A DNA stretch of 64,000 nt from Todiramphus chloris collaris (Eukaryota; Chordata; Aves; Coraciiformes; Alcedinidae), in the NCBI GenBank assembly GCA_025345505.1, contig JANVCC010000270.1:7767426-7831425 (forward strand), in the 5' to 3' direction. The notes beneath the pieces were generated by a model that worked only from the letters and a program-made list of their open reading frames with translations, had not been told where the DNA came from and searched no databases. Position numbers and translations under genes: made by a program. Shown here piece after piece: positions 25,751-38,699 of the stretch (position 1 is its first letter; each line of letters starts with the position of its first letter).

Positions 25751-26470
25751 AGTTGTGATTAATAACATTAAGACAAGGTTGTTATCCTGAACGAATAAAC
25801 TGAGACATGAGTCATAGAGGTACAAAACTTGGCATACTTTTTCAAGTGCATTTATTATCGAAGTAAAAGGAAACAATGTCTGAGTAAAGCAGTAGAGCAG
25901 GAGGTATTTACCCATTCAAAAATCACTTGAGCCCTTTTAGAAAGGGCTTGACTGCCTTAGTGTTATACCATCTTACGCTGCTATCAGTGGTGTTTGATAA
26001 CCCTCACTCATCAGTGTTGGCTATGACAATAACTGCAACAATGAACTTCACAACTCTTTTATGCAGTGATTCAATCTGCTTTCCCAGGGCTAAGGAAAAG
26101 ATCCAAGAGTTTCTCCTAGAGAGGCCACCAAGGCTCCAAGTGGTGCAACTTTTCTTTGTTTTTCTCTTCTCTTTTGCTATTTAGGTTTCATTGTCATTTC
26201 TCTGTCAGCCTGTTCACAATTTGCTGTTAAAGCTACTCCTTGAACACAGTATTTCATGGGCTGTATAGCCAATAGGTGGGTTTGAGATTGCAAGGATTGC
26301 ACATGAAGTGAACAAATCAGCTTTTGAAACATGGATATTTGGTACTGCTGTTTAAAGCTGTAATATTTGCCTGTGGGTCGTAATTGAATATCGACAGTGT
26401 GTACAGTTAAACTTTTGTTAACACTAGATATTTATAATTAATTTATTTGGTGTAAATATTGGTCTAGTGA

Positions 26471-26600
26471 TGGATATGATGGTATTAGGTGTGGATATGG
26501 TGCTTAGACCTGGTTTAGCAGTGGACTTTGTAGAGTTAGTTTAATGGTTGGACTCAATGATCTTACGAGGTCTTTTCCAACCTAAACAATTCTATGATTC
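26471..26600 (+). mobile_element. CR1 LINE, 3' fragment
   Basis: The sequence matches the 3' end of an avian CR1. It has the block around GTTTAGCAGTGGACTT, then TGGTTGGACTCAATGATCTT, the near-universal TTTTCCAACC, and a terminal ATTCTATGATTC repeat. Only about 130 bp remain, so it is a typical 5'-truncated, non-autonomous copy. Its subfamily resembles the copy at 53.1 kb, and both lack the TGCCCATGGCAGG segment of the copy at 47 kb. Confidence 0.9.
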
Positions 26601-26809
26601 AGCATCATCTCATTTTGCCTAATTACTAACAGATAAACTTGTTAAATATCTAAGTTCTCAGGGTAGGGGGTGGTGGTTGGGTATTGAACAAACTACATAG
26701 CTTATGTTGCTGAATTGACCCTTTCCTTATCAGCCTTTCCTTGTTTGTATGCTAAAAAGCATACCCAGTGTTCACGCAGCTTCTTTGGTCACTTTTGCCT
26801 CTGTAGCAG

Positions 26810-26935
26810 GGCAATGCTTTTGTACCTTGATAAGATCAGACATGTAGAGACCACAAAGATTAAAAGAAAACAATGGTTAAACTACATTTTGCTTGTTTTC
26901 TTTGACCTTGAAATAGGATTATCAAGCAGATTCAG
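26810..26935 (+). other. Candidate 126-nt exon (weak)
   Basis: The acceptor context is pyrimidine-rich (CACTTTTGCCTCTGTAGCAG), and the donor is a consensus CAG followed by GTAAGA. One frame is open through all 126 nt, with phase 2 at both ends. A still shorter acceptor choice (TTGAAATAG ending at 26916) would leave a 19-nt microexon with the same donor. The implied peptide is lysine-rich then hydrophobic and is not one I recognise. The segment starts about 200 bp beyond a CR1 tail. Confidence 0.12.
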
Positions 26936-29355
26936 GTAAGATGCAATGGGCAAAAACATAGAAGATGTGGAAGTTTAGAAATCAGTCTGACTTATGTTTA
27001 TTTAATTTTCCCATGGTAGAATGGCAATATGAAGGGCTGATGTGCTGGCATTGCTGACTACTGCCAGCACTATTTTACTTACTACGTGAGGGAGGAGGAG
27101 GAGAGTAGTAGGGACAGTGTGAATCAGCATTGCCTGGTCACTGGCTTCCTTGGACTCCAGCACTCCTTCCAGAGACAGAGACATTTTGCTTTTTGGAAAG
27201 GAAGCAGGTTCTGAAAGGGGGGGGGGAAAGGTCATCAGGACATTTTTGCAGGAAGCAAGTTAAACAAAATGAGATTGCTTCCTGAAACCTACCCATTATG
27301 GTGACAGCATTAACGTACCAAAGTAAACTAGCTTACACGTGCAGTGGACTCAGCACCGTAGTGCTGGATTCGTGTAGTGTGTCCTGTGGGATGCTCCATT
27401 TAGTACTGGCCAAAAGCCACGCCTTAATATGCCCTTTTCCAGTTTCTCCTACCTCAAAAGAGCCTTTTTCTTGTCAGTTGTGGGATGTAAATGGTGAATC
27501 GTTTGCATATTTAGCTGCTGATTTTAGGTGTGAGTTGAATTCAGTGTAATTATTGTGTTCTGTGGGCTGATGCAGCTCTCCATTACTTTGGTGCACTGAT
27601 TTTTCAAGTAGTACCGAAAGCAGAAGTCGGAGGAAGAATTGGGAAGATTGTGTCTAAATAACAGCATAATTAATCTCCTGTTATGTACCAATTTTGCCTC
27701 CTCCCATGGGATGCACAAAGAATTTATAGAGCTGGTATAGGAATAATGCCAACAGGGATTACACGTATGTGATGACTGCTGCTAGGATAGGGTGTGGCAA
27801 TGGGGTGATGTCCCATGTCACTAGTGCACAACAGTAGAAACTAATTTAGTCAACAGAATCAGCAGCAAGATTTTTTTTATTTTATTTTATTTTTATTTTT
27901 TCCCCCCTCACGTGACAGAACAGAGCTTACCTGGGTTGGTATTTGGTCAGTGTACTGGAGTTGATGTGGTAATTTCTGGGAGCAAAAATTACTGATGGAT
28001 ATTCTGATTTCATTGTTCAGACCTTTGATAACTCATCTAAAGAGTGAGATCTTTGTCAGTACACCTTTTACTTCTGACATGGCTTACTTGGTGGTGTTTT
28101 TGCCGAGAGGAAAAATTATCTTCTTTCTATGAAGTAAATATATGGCCTGGCCTTCCTCTCTTAAGGGAATAGGACCGTAGCCAATAGTTTAAGATATGTT
28201 GCTTGAGCTTTCCTTGGGTTTCAGAAATTTTGTTATTTGTTGGAAGCAACTGGCTGTGTTTAATTTGGCTGAGAATGTTGTAAGTAGTAGAATTGGCATG
28301 GGATAGGCTGGTGGTGGAGAAGGATGTTAGAAAGATGCAGAACACCCAGGTACAAAGCCCTGTGCAGAAGACAGGTGCTGAAAGCTGGGGAGATGCAATT
28401 CATCTTTAGCAGAATCGCTGCTCCCCTGGCTGAACATGTTGGTAGAGCATCTCAGTGTGTAAAGGCCACCTGTAGCTCCTGCTCCCGAAGCCCATCTCCC
28501 AGAGCAGCCAGCTTCTTCATGAAGTGAAGGTCTTTGTGTTAATGGGAGTGTATGACAATGTAATGTGACTTTTGGAAGCGTTTCAGCAAGTTCTGAATGA
28601 TATATGAATTGAAAAATCCCTGCCTGGTGCAGAGAAAGCATGTACAGCGCTGGATGATACACTGCCAACAGTTTTAACAAGGGGCTCCTTCACAGATTTT
28701 CCACCTCAATCAGCAATGCAGTTGACATCCCCAGAGCAAAATCTCTCCTCTACTTTTTTTTTTTTAATCTGTACGAGCAAAGAAAAATTCTTCAGCTTTA
28801 TGGCTTACCCACTGCCTAAAATACTCATTCAATAATCTTTCTCTGCTTCCAGTTGTGACAGTCTCTGTAGGCAAGCATCCTCTCCCCATCATTCATTCAG
28901 GCTCTTTCAGGTATTTTTTACTGTAAATTTATTCTCCGTACACTGGGAGGGTGGGAGAGGAAAATCTTGATTGCCCATCCAGTCAGTGATGTATAACATT
29001 TGCTGGTCAAGTCTGATGCAAAAATTAGTGAGGATAAGGCCAGGTAAAGAGTGGTCACCTGGATTAATGTGTCTGTTCCAACAAAACAGTGTTTATTTTT
29101 AATACAGTCAAGCCCTACCTAGTGTATACTGGAATGGAGAATGAATTAAGTCACATTTTGGAAAGCAGTGGCTTGTGGAAGAACTTAGGTGGCATCAGAG
29201 ATAATATCTTCAATTTAATTTTTTGCTACTGTGCTGCGGTAAGAAAAGAGCTGGTGGGATACATGAGAAAGAAACAATACTGTTTAAGCTTCCTCCTAGG
29301 ATGATGTGTCCTATTCTGCCCAAGTTGGGCTATAAAATGAGTCAAACACTGCAAA
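26936..29355. other. Non-genic unique sequence
   Basis: Contains a G10 run at 27217-27226, a T/A-rich simple tract at about 27870-27906 and a T13 run at 28754-28766. No gene is supported; frames on opposite strands at 28.3-28.7 kb overlap each other. Confidence 0.5.
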
Positions 29356-29430
29356 ACAAACATTGGGATGAGGGACTGAAAGAATTGAGGGTGTTGAGCT
29401 ACTTTAAGAGCAGGCTGAGACCACTCTGAA
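29356..29430 (+). mobile_element. Possible ancient CR1 fragment
   Basis: About 60 bp (from GATGAGGGACTGAAAGAATTG through AAGAGCAGGCTGAG) aligns by eye with the CR1 segment that normally reads GGCTGAGAGAGTTGGGGTTG then GAAGAGAAGGCTC. The match is interrupted and there is no 3' end. It may be an old degraded CR1 or coincidence. Confidence 0.3.
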
Positions 29431-29982
29431 GAAGACACCTGATAGCTGAGGCTTTGCCACCTGGCTGACAGAAGCTCAAGTTCATCTGATTCAGACTTGA
29501 GGTAAGAAGCTGCTTTTTGGCCATGAGGTTTGTTGACCATGAGAATGTCCCTCTGAGGAGGAAACAGAGTGAGAGCTGTGATCATTTCAAGCCTTTTGAT
29601 AAGCCCGGGCTGGATGACAGTGTCCCTGTCTGGCTAGCCTTGCTTGTCCCTTTCCTTCAGGAAGAGCATTGCACCCCAAAGCTTACAGCCAGCAGCTCCA
29701 CGTTAAGACAATTAACAGACCTGAATGTCACAGCTCAGACTTGGAGTGAGCTGCCCGAAGACAGGGCAGATTGCTTTCCATTTCCTCTCTTGTGCAATGG
29801 ACAAAGATTTGTGTATGCTGCTTCTTTTCTTTGTTATGAATTGCTTTCCCTGCAGCATTAGAGATTGGCCCCAACAGGAGATTTCTTTGTAGGTGGTACA
29901 GGGAGCGATCACGGATTGCCTTAGCTGGTTTGGGAGGGAATTTTCCCTGGGTCAGGGTTGGCAGGCTCTGTGGATCTTTCAC

Positions 29983-31111
29983 CTAATATAGCATGAGGTG
30001 TGGTTCGTCTGCTAGGATCATTTCTGTACATCTCACATGATTAATTCCTTGCCATCGCACGGCTTCCTCAGCTCTTGCCAACCCTGTGTCTGGGGCAGAT
30101 AGTTTTTGAAGCGCGCAAGTGTTTTTACCCTCACTGAAGTCTTTGGGCATCAGCTAGGATGTTTTGTTTGAATGGTCTCTGCATAGATAGTAGGTGCATC
30201 TGGGATCCTTTTTTGGCATTGATTTATAGGGAATGATATCTATATGCTGTCTGATTGGTTAAGGCTGGGGTGGTTATTTAGGAAAGCACACTCTTCTGTT
30301 CTGAGAAATGGTCTCCCTCAGAGGGTTGGTCCTGGCGGCCTGAGAAAAGCTTAATTGCTATCGAGCACAAGTCCAGCTTGCTTTAGTTTAATTGCTGAGC
30401 GCAGTCAACAAATACAGTTGAGATTGTGCGTTTCCATATGTAAAAACATGCAGTTCTATAGATTGATCTCAACTAGGTATCTGTCCTGTCCGAAAGGATA
30501 ACGCCTTCAATTAGTTTTCCACCTCTGTGTAGAAACAACCAGTGGAAAGGGAAGATAACTCAATTAGTCAGTTCCCTTGTAGTTAAAGTAGCTAGATAGC
30601 CAACGAATTCCTGTCCTGCTGTGTGCTGGTACCACAGGAGTATCGTTTCTACAGTGACTTTTCAATGTCAGTGAAGTCAATGAGTTATTCCTGAGCATCC
30701 AATATAGCCCTGAACTCTAATTCAGGGAAATAATGAAGTCTGTCTTCAAAACAGGGGCTTGGCATCCTCAAGGGCTCTGTGCTATACATGGCACAGAACT
30801 TGACCTGCTCTTTACGTAGGCAAGTATTTGCCAAAGATTGCATGCAGGATATTATGGTTTAATGTGCATTTTAAGAAGAATTCTGTTTCGCTGGAGCTGG
30901 AATTTCACCGTACGGGTAGGTGTGCAAAGATGAACGTGTGCTCGAAATGCTAAGCTGAACTTCTGCCACTTACAGAACGTGGAGCAGCGCAATAGAAAGA
31001 GACATCACCTAAGCAGCAGTTGGTGGTTGTCTTTTGCTTCTTGACCAGAGGAAGAAAGATCTGTATTTTGGATGAAATGGCCTTTGCAGGAATTCTGTGA
31101 GCAGTGGAGGT
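29983..31111. promoter_or_regulatory. ORF-free block with paired TAATTG-type motifs
   Basis: This 1.1-kb interval has no frame of 60 codons and no recognised repeat. TTAATTGCT occurs twice (30351-30359 and 30388-30396) and CAATTAGT occurs twice (30508-30515 and 30561-30568). All four carry the TAATTG/CAATTA core bound by many antennapedia-class homeodomains. The clustering within 220 bp suggests an enhancer-like element, but such cores are common in AT-rich DNA. Confidence 0.28.
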
Positions 31112-34100
31112 TCACCCTGGGTATATCAGGAGAAGCTGTCCCAGTTGCACGTGTCTGGCTTCACCCCGTGAAGCAGAAGACAGCAGCAGTTGTGTGACTT
31201 CATTGAAATGCTGTCTCTTGTCCTGCGTCCTTCTTCTTTGCACCCCAAACCAAAAACTTTGAAATCCAGCTATGGGGGAAATGGAATACTGCATTTCTAA
31301 GCTGTGTTGTCCTTAAAAATTCGAATAAGTCATTTAGATAACATTCACAATACCAGCAGCTCCAGGGCACTTTAGAGAATACATTTCAGCACAGAGACAT
31401 TTTAAACAAAAATTGTAATGTTCTAAATGGAATTAGATGAGGAAAACCGTGTCACACAGAGATGAAATATAAATAAGTGCTTTAGGCCCACTCCATGAAA
31501 AATGTATGCACTTTTTTTTTTTAAAAGCCTTTTTTCTTCTGCACTGGTTTCATTTCTGTAGAAACCAATGGTTGGTTGAGGGTTGTTTCTGTTGTTGTTT
31601 TCTTTCTCCTAGTGCATTCTCCTAGAATGTGCTTTTGCCACTCAGTAAACTCTTTCCACTAAATGTCTGTCTCTGTATTAAGCCCCCAAGGAACTGTACA
31701 AGCCAAAGGCAGATGGAAACAATAGGCATTCCGTGTTCAAACGTACAACCTACAGAAAGTTCATTTGTCAAAAGTCTGAGGAACATTTCCAAGGAGGCTG
31801 CTTCATAAACAACATCCACATGGGGCAGATCTGACTTGTGCTTCTGCTTTTCATGCACATATTCCATAAGAATTTAATAGGCTGTTTACTCTTCAATTAA
31901 TAGTTAAAGCAACATTCACAGAATCTTGTTCCAAATCCCAGTCTCAGTTCTTCTCTCCTTTCCAACCCACCCTACTTCTTAAATCTCTTAATCTTTTACA
32001 TGCCCTGACTACATTCCTTGTTTTTGCAGAAGCCTTATCCTAGCCCCTCTGTTAAGACCAAAGCACTCTCAGACTTTTTTGAACTCTATTTTCCTCCTAT
32101 GTTTTTTTGAAGTCTATTTTTGTACCTGTTGGAGTTGTGCTCCTTCACTGCTAAGTATGCAAACTTGTCTGTATGCAAACTGTTTACCATAGTGCCATCT
32201 TTGTGATATCAATCATTAAGGCCACTATAGTAGTGTTGAAAGTTAATCAAACCTTCTGACTCATGCCTGGAAGACAAAAGTTACTCTGGTTGGTGCTATC
32301 TAGCAGGCAGCATACTTGGTTTTTAACGCTCTAATTACCTGTGGTAAATGTTTGCCTTTGTTCCTTGGCTTTGTAGTAATGAAATACTTTAAATGGAATT
32401 AAGGTGCTGATTCTGGAAAGTTGTGAAATCACTTTGGTGGCCATGGACTTCAACACCTTCCCTGATCAGACCCCAGATTAGCGGCAAGGAAACAGCGAAG
32501 GCTTTGTCAATACCTGGATGCTGCATCCGTGATTCTGAGCTTATGCTGGTGTAATGCAGAGTTGAGACCAGCACAGATGAAGAGCCATCGGACAGCTACT
32601 CGCAGATCATACATATATGTGTGGGATATGCGTTCTTATACCAGGGCACATATATGCATGTTCTACCCAAACACTTTCTGAATATATGGACGGTCAAAAT
32701 AGGCAGCTGATTCAGAGTGCTCTCATCATAGAAATGGAAGGAACTAGCTTCTGCACTGGGACAATTTTAATTTACCTAGGACACCCAAATCCTGTTTGTG
32801 TTGCTTAAAATTCCAGGTGGTAGTTTCTGGTGCCCGGGCAAGATGACTCAATGGTGTCATGAGAAAATCAGTCACCCACAAATACAAGGTTCAGTTTTGT
32901 TCTGTAGTTAATCAATGACCTCTTTAAAATTATAAAATGTAGGAAGGTGACTTGAAGCCAGAGGTGTATTACATACATTTTTGTGCTAGGAGATTACGCA
33001 TAGAAAAATTCATAACCAATCCTTAGCCTCTGACTGGGTTTCAAAAGCATCATTTGCAAATAATAGACACAGAAGAGTGAAAACTACTCAATAACAATTA
33101 GCTTCATAATTTCCTCCCAGGTGACATTAAATTTATCTGAACAAGCCAATTCCTGGCCGGTGGGTCTCGGGCAGAGCATGGATCACCTCCTCGGCTGAGG
33201 TGCAGGGATGTGGATGAGTGTGTGGTCAGTGGCATGCTGACAGCTTTGCACCAGGTTTCTCCAGTGGAAGCACTTGCCTCTGACTCTAAGGTCACCAGTA
33301 CATTTGTGTCTGTTAGGCCTGTGGAAGCTGATAGCATCGCAAAGTCTGACCAGTACTAGAAGAGAAGTTGCAGCCTGATCTCCCTCTTGCAATGCTGGGC
33401 AGGAGCACAGGGTGGATGTGGTCTTAAAATGGATCTGAGTCTCCCTGTGGCAGCTTCTGGGCGTGTTTGGGGTTCACAGAGGAGCTTTTCACCTCTGGAC
33501 TCAGGTCCCTCTGGAAGATGCTGAGACTGTCCATGTGTTCCATTGCCCTCTTGTGGCGTGTCCACCAGAGGATAAGGCTGATGCTGCTGCCAGTTGCAGG
33601 AGTACCTGCTGCTTGTACGTGAGGAGCAGGTTCTACAGGGAACAATCCGGCAGGTCTCCGTCAGGGCCTTGTGCTGCAAGAACTGTTGTCTACTATTGCT
33701 TTATTATGAAAATTGTAAAACAAAAGCAGTGGGCCCAGGTCTGCTGTCAGTTATCCCATCCAAATCCAGAGGCTTTTGCTGGAGCAGTATTCATCACGGG
33801 ATTTATATCTGGAAAGTGGCTTGGAGGGACAGGGCAACCTTTAAACTGCTCAACCTTTAATCTATGGCAAAGCTATGAGTTTGCCTTTGCAGCACATGGG
33901 CTGCCTCCTAGTTGCTCCTAGATAAAAAAAATGATCTCGGTGAAAATCCAAGAGTGCTCAGTACTGTATAGTCACTGAAGCCAAAATTCAATTGTGCTGA
34001 AGCTTAGAACCCTCTTCTATAATAGTCACCGGGCACCGTACCTCCCAGTGCTGTAGTCCTAAGTCACTTCACAGCCCTTTGACATGTTACAGTGGATTTT

Positions 34101-35980
34101 GGAAGATGAGGTCAGCTGCTTCTTTCAGTTGTGCCACTACTAGTAGAGTAAACCTTTATTTACACTAACGGGTCTGCTGTCTGAGATGTGGAAGAATAAG
34201 AACGTTTCAGCATAAGCAACCTCCCTTCTTTTATTCTTACAAGAAACGGTTCCCAGGAGAAAGATATTGTGAAAGGGAGTGACAGCCTTGGAATGGGATG
34301 CTTTCGGTTTTGCTTGTGTTTGTTGACTTCAGAGGCTGTCTGCATATATGTTAATGATCATTTGCATGTCTGTGGTCGTTTTATGGGTGGGGGAGAAGTC
34401 CTATCTATGTAGCAGTGCACTTCCAGGAATAGCTCTTTACAAGGCATGGCAACAGTATGGTAGGAAGTGAGCCAGAGAAGCAACCCTTTTTCCATTTATG
34501 CTGGGAGAGTTTTGACTCCACAAGGTTATCTGTTATCACAAAGAAGTCTGGATCAGGAGAGCTAATAGAGAATTTTCTTTGTGGATTGTTTACATCCCAG
34601 CTACTTTTGCTTGCATTTGTCATGGAATATATTAAACCAGTCATATTCCACAGTCCACACAGCATGTCAGCTTTGAGACAAGTGCTCTGAAATGTGCTCA
34701 CAGATGATAAATTGCACACTATGTCAACTACATCTTTGTCACGAGATTCTATTTTCTATTTATAGTTGAAATGAAACACTTGAGGAAAATTCTAAACCAA
34801 AGCAATTTCACAGAAATCTCAGATATTTTTTTTTCCTTATGTGTATATCAGTGAAAAGACCCTCCTGTGCTATCTTTTTGCTCTGTGGGGCTCCAACAAT
34901 CAACTTCTGAGATCAAAGTAGGATGCTCTCAAGATTGTGAAACTCTATAATGTGTCCATGTAATCCAGCTAGTGTGCCTTTGGAGTGTGTTCCCTTTCAA
35001 ACATTACAGGGAGGGAGCACTTAACCATAAAACAGCGCAAATAACATACAAAATTTGATACGGTTTTTGGGAATCAAACTCCATTATCTCCATAACAGAG
35101 GAGATTATTTAGTTACTCCTTTGGCTTGTTGGACTAATTTTGTTTGAAGCTGTCAGTGATGTCTGTGATGTACTTTGTGGTTCTTTGCCTTTTTTGTTGT
35201 CCCTGTCCCCCTCCCCCCCAGATGACCTCCTTTTCAGTTACACAACTTAAACACATAATCTGCAGCAACAGAGTTGTGGGTAGTAAACAACTGGAAAAAA
35301 GTACATGTTTGGAGATAGCCCTAGGTATGCTTTGAAGCTAGAAATGCAGCTGTGGGTTGTTGGTTTTTGATTTTTTTCTCTGATTACAGCAGCCTACTTT
35401 AGGAAAAGCATCTCTGGATAGCAGTAATGATGCCCTGTGATGGCAGCTCTCCCAACTTGTACTGGCCTAGATGTGACAGGATGTTCTGCAATGTGCTGAA
35501 GGATTATTTAAGATAAGTAGGTCTCATGATGTACCTCAGTCTGCTTTGGACACCCAAGTCTTCATGGTATGCACAAGGAAAGTTTCTCACCTCAGAGAGA
35601 ATCATTCAAGCAAGGATGAATTATCCAAGCATCCTCTTTATGGGATTTAAACAAGAGTTTGCTTGAGAAGGGACTTATATCTCTCCATACGGACATTTGT
35701 GGTGTTTATCCAGGAGGGTTCAGATCTCTGGAACCCACATCCTGCGGAATCCTGGAGCATTTTTCACTAGCTCCAGAAGAAACCACTGCAACACCAGTGC
35801 ACTGCACTGGTTGAGACAGTTACTGAAACTCAGCTGGACTAGAAAGGCAACTGATCATACTTAGCAGCATTTTTATGAATAGTGAGCTACTAACATCTGC
35901 CTAGGCTTGCAAAATAGCTACATCAACTGCCTGCTCTTGAAAATTGTTCTATGGAGGAAGGGATCTTTAAAAGCTACATT
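31112..35980. other. Non-genic unique sequence
   Basis: No gene or repeat family is recognisable. Overlapping frames on both strands at 33.1-33.9 kb, including a 152-codon plus frame at 33463-33921, have no known domain and shadow one another. A T10 run lies near 31511-31520. Confidence 0.5.
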
Positions 35981-36008
35981 AAAAAAAATTAAAAAAAAAA
36001 AAAAAAAA
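35981..36008. repeat. A8-TT-A18 tract
   Basis: Eight adenines, two thymines, then eighteen adenines. No CR1 or processed-transcript body is evident immediately upstream, so it is called a simple A tract. Confidence 0.9.
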
Positions 36009-38681
36009 TTCTTGATGTTCTTTAAGGTAATGAGATCACCAAAGAGCTCCAAATCCACTCTCCTTGTTTGGAGACAGCACAATAAAAACAGTTTGTGTGG
36101 TTTTTTTCCTTTTCTTTCTTCCATCTCTTCTCGGTCATCTCCAGATCTTTCCTTCTGCTCCTATCCAATGCTTTTCTACCAAATTTTGGGTGACCTTAGA
36201 AAATGAATCTCCCTTTGCTGCAAGTTTGGTCCACTCATACTGCCAGCTTCCTGCCAGGACTGTGTTTAGTCGGGCAGCTTCCTCCTCTGCAGCTTGTCTG
36301 TCCTAACTCATTTTTTTCACCCAGAGCAGCCGTAATGTTTTGTTTAACTGGTGTGTGCTGGCAGAGATTACTAAAGATACCTCTCTGGATGCTGATGTGA
36401 TAGGCGCTTGGGTCAGTATCTTTTTAACTTTTACTACACTGCTTTGTTGTTTGCTCATTTGATTAAAATACTTGACTGTTATATTTGCAGTGCAGAAAAA
36501 TAAACTATCTCGCATCCGGCTCCAAAACTGTTGGTGGAGGAGGGCTGCCCACTTGAAATAAGCAAGAAGTCTTCCAAATATTTGGACTGATTAATTCACC
36601 AGCTTTTCTTTCCAGAGCTCTTTTGTGGTATAAAGCCATTCATTGATCAAGAGAGTACATTGTCCATTTAGTTACTGTTTTGTATCTTGTGTCAAACAAA
36701 AGCCACTGCCTCCTCCGACAGTAACAGCTGAATATTTACTCTGCTCATGCAGCTTCCTCTTCTAGCTGCTGGATCATCAAAAATTCTAATCAACTCTGAT
36801 CTAACGCAAAGTACTACGTGGCATTCATCATCTGTTTCAGCCTTTAATGCACCATGCAGGTTTTAATCAAAGGTATGCAACCATTAGCAAAAAAAGAAAG
36901 ATGATGGTGTCCTAAGCAGGGCTCTTAAGCTGACATCGCAGGCAGCGGAGAAGTTCACCTCCCCCTGCTGAGTACAAATACAGGAGAATAAGTTGGGTCT
37001 CGTTTGAAATAATTGCAGGAGTGCACCACTGAGGTTTCAGGGCCGTGACTTCTGTTGTTTTGTCTTAGTGCTGAATGCTAAGACTTCGCTTGCTTGGCTT
37101 TCCTGCATATTGAAAACAAATGTTGGCACTGTCGCCTTGGAGTGTGGGGGCTGCTGGATCGTCGACTTGGCTTGGCACACGCCCGCAGCTTCCACTGCTG
37201 TCAGAGGCAGCCGAGGGGATTGGCAGTGGTTGACAAGACTGAGCCCAGTGCCTTCCTTGTGGCAGCCAGGCCTTTTGGTCTCTCACCTCCTCCAAAGTGA
37301 ACTCCACTGGTCACCTTTCCCCTTTTTTTCTCCAGTGCAGGACTGGCTTGTGGGTAGAATTAGATCCATATGCCCTGCTTGCATGCAGGCATCAGACTTA
37401 CCTTGTTTCTGCTGGCTTTGGTCTCTATTCCAGCACCTCTTGCTTCCCTGTCCATTTAATCGGAGACAGCCATCCTTAGCAGGATGGCCAGCAGCCCCCT
37501 CCCACCTTTCCCCGACTCACCAATCGCACAGCATCAGGGCTTCATTTGACTGTAAGGATGCATATTCCATACCAGGTCAAGAAGTTTCTCCTCCTGCTTT
37601 CCCACCCACCAGATAAAGCCAGTCAGCAACCAGCCCCTAGCATGGTATCTGGCTTTGAACCCCGTTAGCGTGGAGAAGACGCACTGGTCTGTGCTGCAGA
37701 TGTGTTTCATTTCTATCCAATTGAGGGAAGGGTGAAAGTAGCCTTTTTGGGGAGGGGAGCAGGCTGTGGACACAGCAGTGTGATCTCTCTCCTGAGACAT
37801 GAATTCATGAGTTGTACCTTGCTGGAAGTGGCTCGTGTGAGGGTGGAGGAGCTCACACTTCCTCGTGTGCCCTGAGCCAAAGATACACTTGATTGAATTT
37901 GAGGGTTGGTTACCTCTAAGACTGCTGCAGTTGTTTGCTCAGCCTTCCACCTTGCCCTTTTCTTCCTTCTCCTCAGTTCTGGTATTGGCAGAGCTTGTTT
38001 CAGATCCATTAAGGATGGGTGGTCGTGACCTGTACCAGCTTGTAGCCACGATAGTGGTGGGGAGTGAAGCCACACATCGCTCTGCCCGTCCCCAGGCAGC
38101 TGGTTACGGGCAGGGTGGGCAGCTGACAGTCGCCCAGGCAGACTGATGTGAGCAGGGAGTCACTGCTGAAAGGAGTGATCTGGAGGCCTTTGGGCTTGTG
38201 AAGCTGTGCAGATGGTGCCTGGGTGGATTTCCTCCTCAGGCCTTCTCACACGGGGTATGAACTTTGTGACGTTGATTTTTGGGGTCGAATTTCCCCGTGT
38301 CGTGGCGAATGCAGAGGGCAGTGCCATCAGCTCAATTCCCCCATATGGATCATTGCCATTGGCAGGAGCTGGCCCTGGACAGACATTAAAAATTGGTCTC
38401 TCAAATGTGTTGTCTGGGAGCCAGGGCCTGATTTTGCTCTTGTGTTTTGCTCAGTGCTTAGCTGCTGGAGGGGGATGGTGTTCTGTACATGTCCTCTCCT
38501 GCATCAGCTCCCACGGGCAACCTCCTCCAGACCAAGGTCCTGGCTGCGCCTGGGCTTTCACACCACTCTCTGTTGGTCTTGTAGCAGGAGCCCTACGTAA
38601 ATTGCCCTCTTTTCTTTTGACGTGGCCTTTAATGTGCAACATGTGGGTCTTTTAACGACCGCCTCTGGCAAAAGCTTCATT
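36009..38681. other. Non-genic; GC richer from 37.0 to 38.6 kb
   Basis: From about 37.0 to 38.6 kb the sequence is GC-richer than the flanks and open frames become longer and denser (182 codons at 37068-37616, 149 at 38206-38655, 125 at 38223-38600). They occupy several frames and both strands of the same DNA and carry no recognisable domain, which fits lower stop-codon frequency rather than coding. Confidence 0.45.
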
Positions 38682-38699
38682 GGGGGGGGGGGGGGGGGG
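38682..38699 (+). repeat. G18 homopolymer
   Basis: Eighteen consecutive guanines. Such tracts are quadruplex-capable and error-prone in sequencing and assembly, so the length here is uncertain. Proline-rich open frames read through it are artefacts. Confidence 0.95.

Noticed and set aside
25542..25790. Strongly hydrophobic frame resembling a membrane protein
   Set aside because: It is a translation of the adenine-free T/G tract, so Phe, Val, Trp, Cys and Gly dominate by composition alone.
37068..37616. 182-codon plus-strand open frame
   Set aside because: Lies in a GC-richer stretch where stops are rarer; overlapped by other frames; no domain or splice context.
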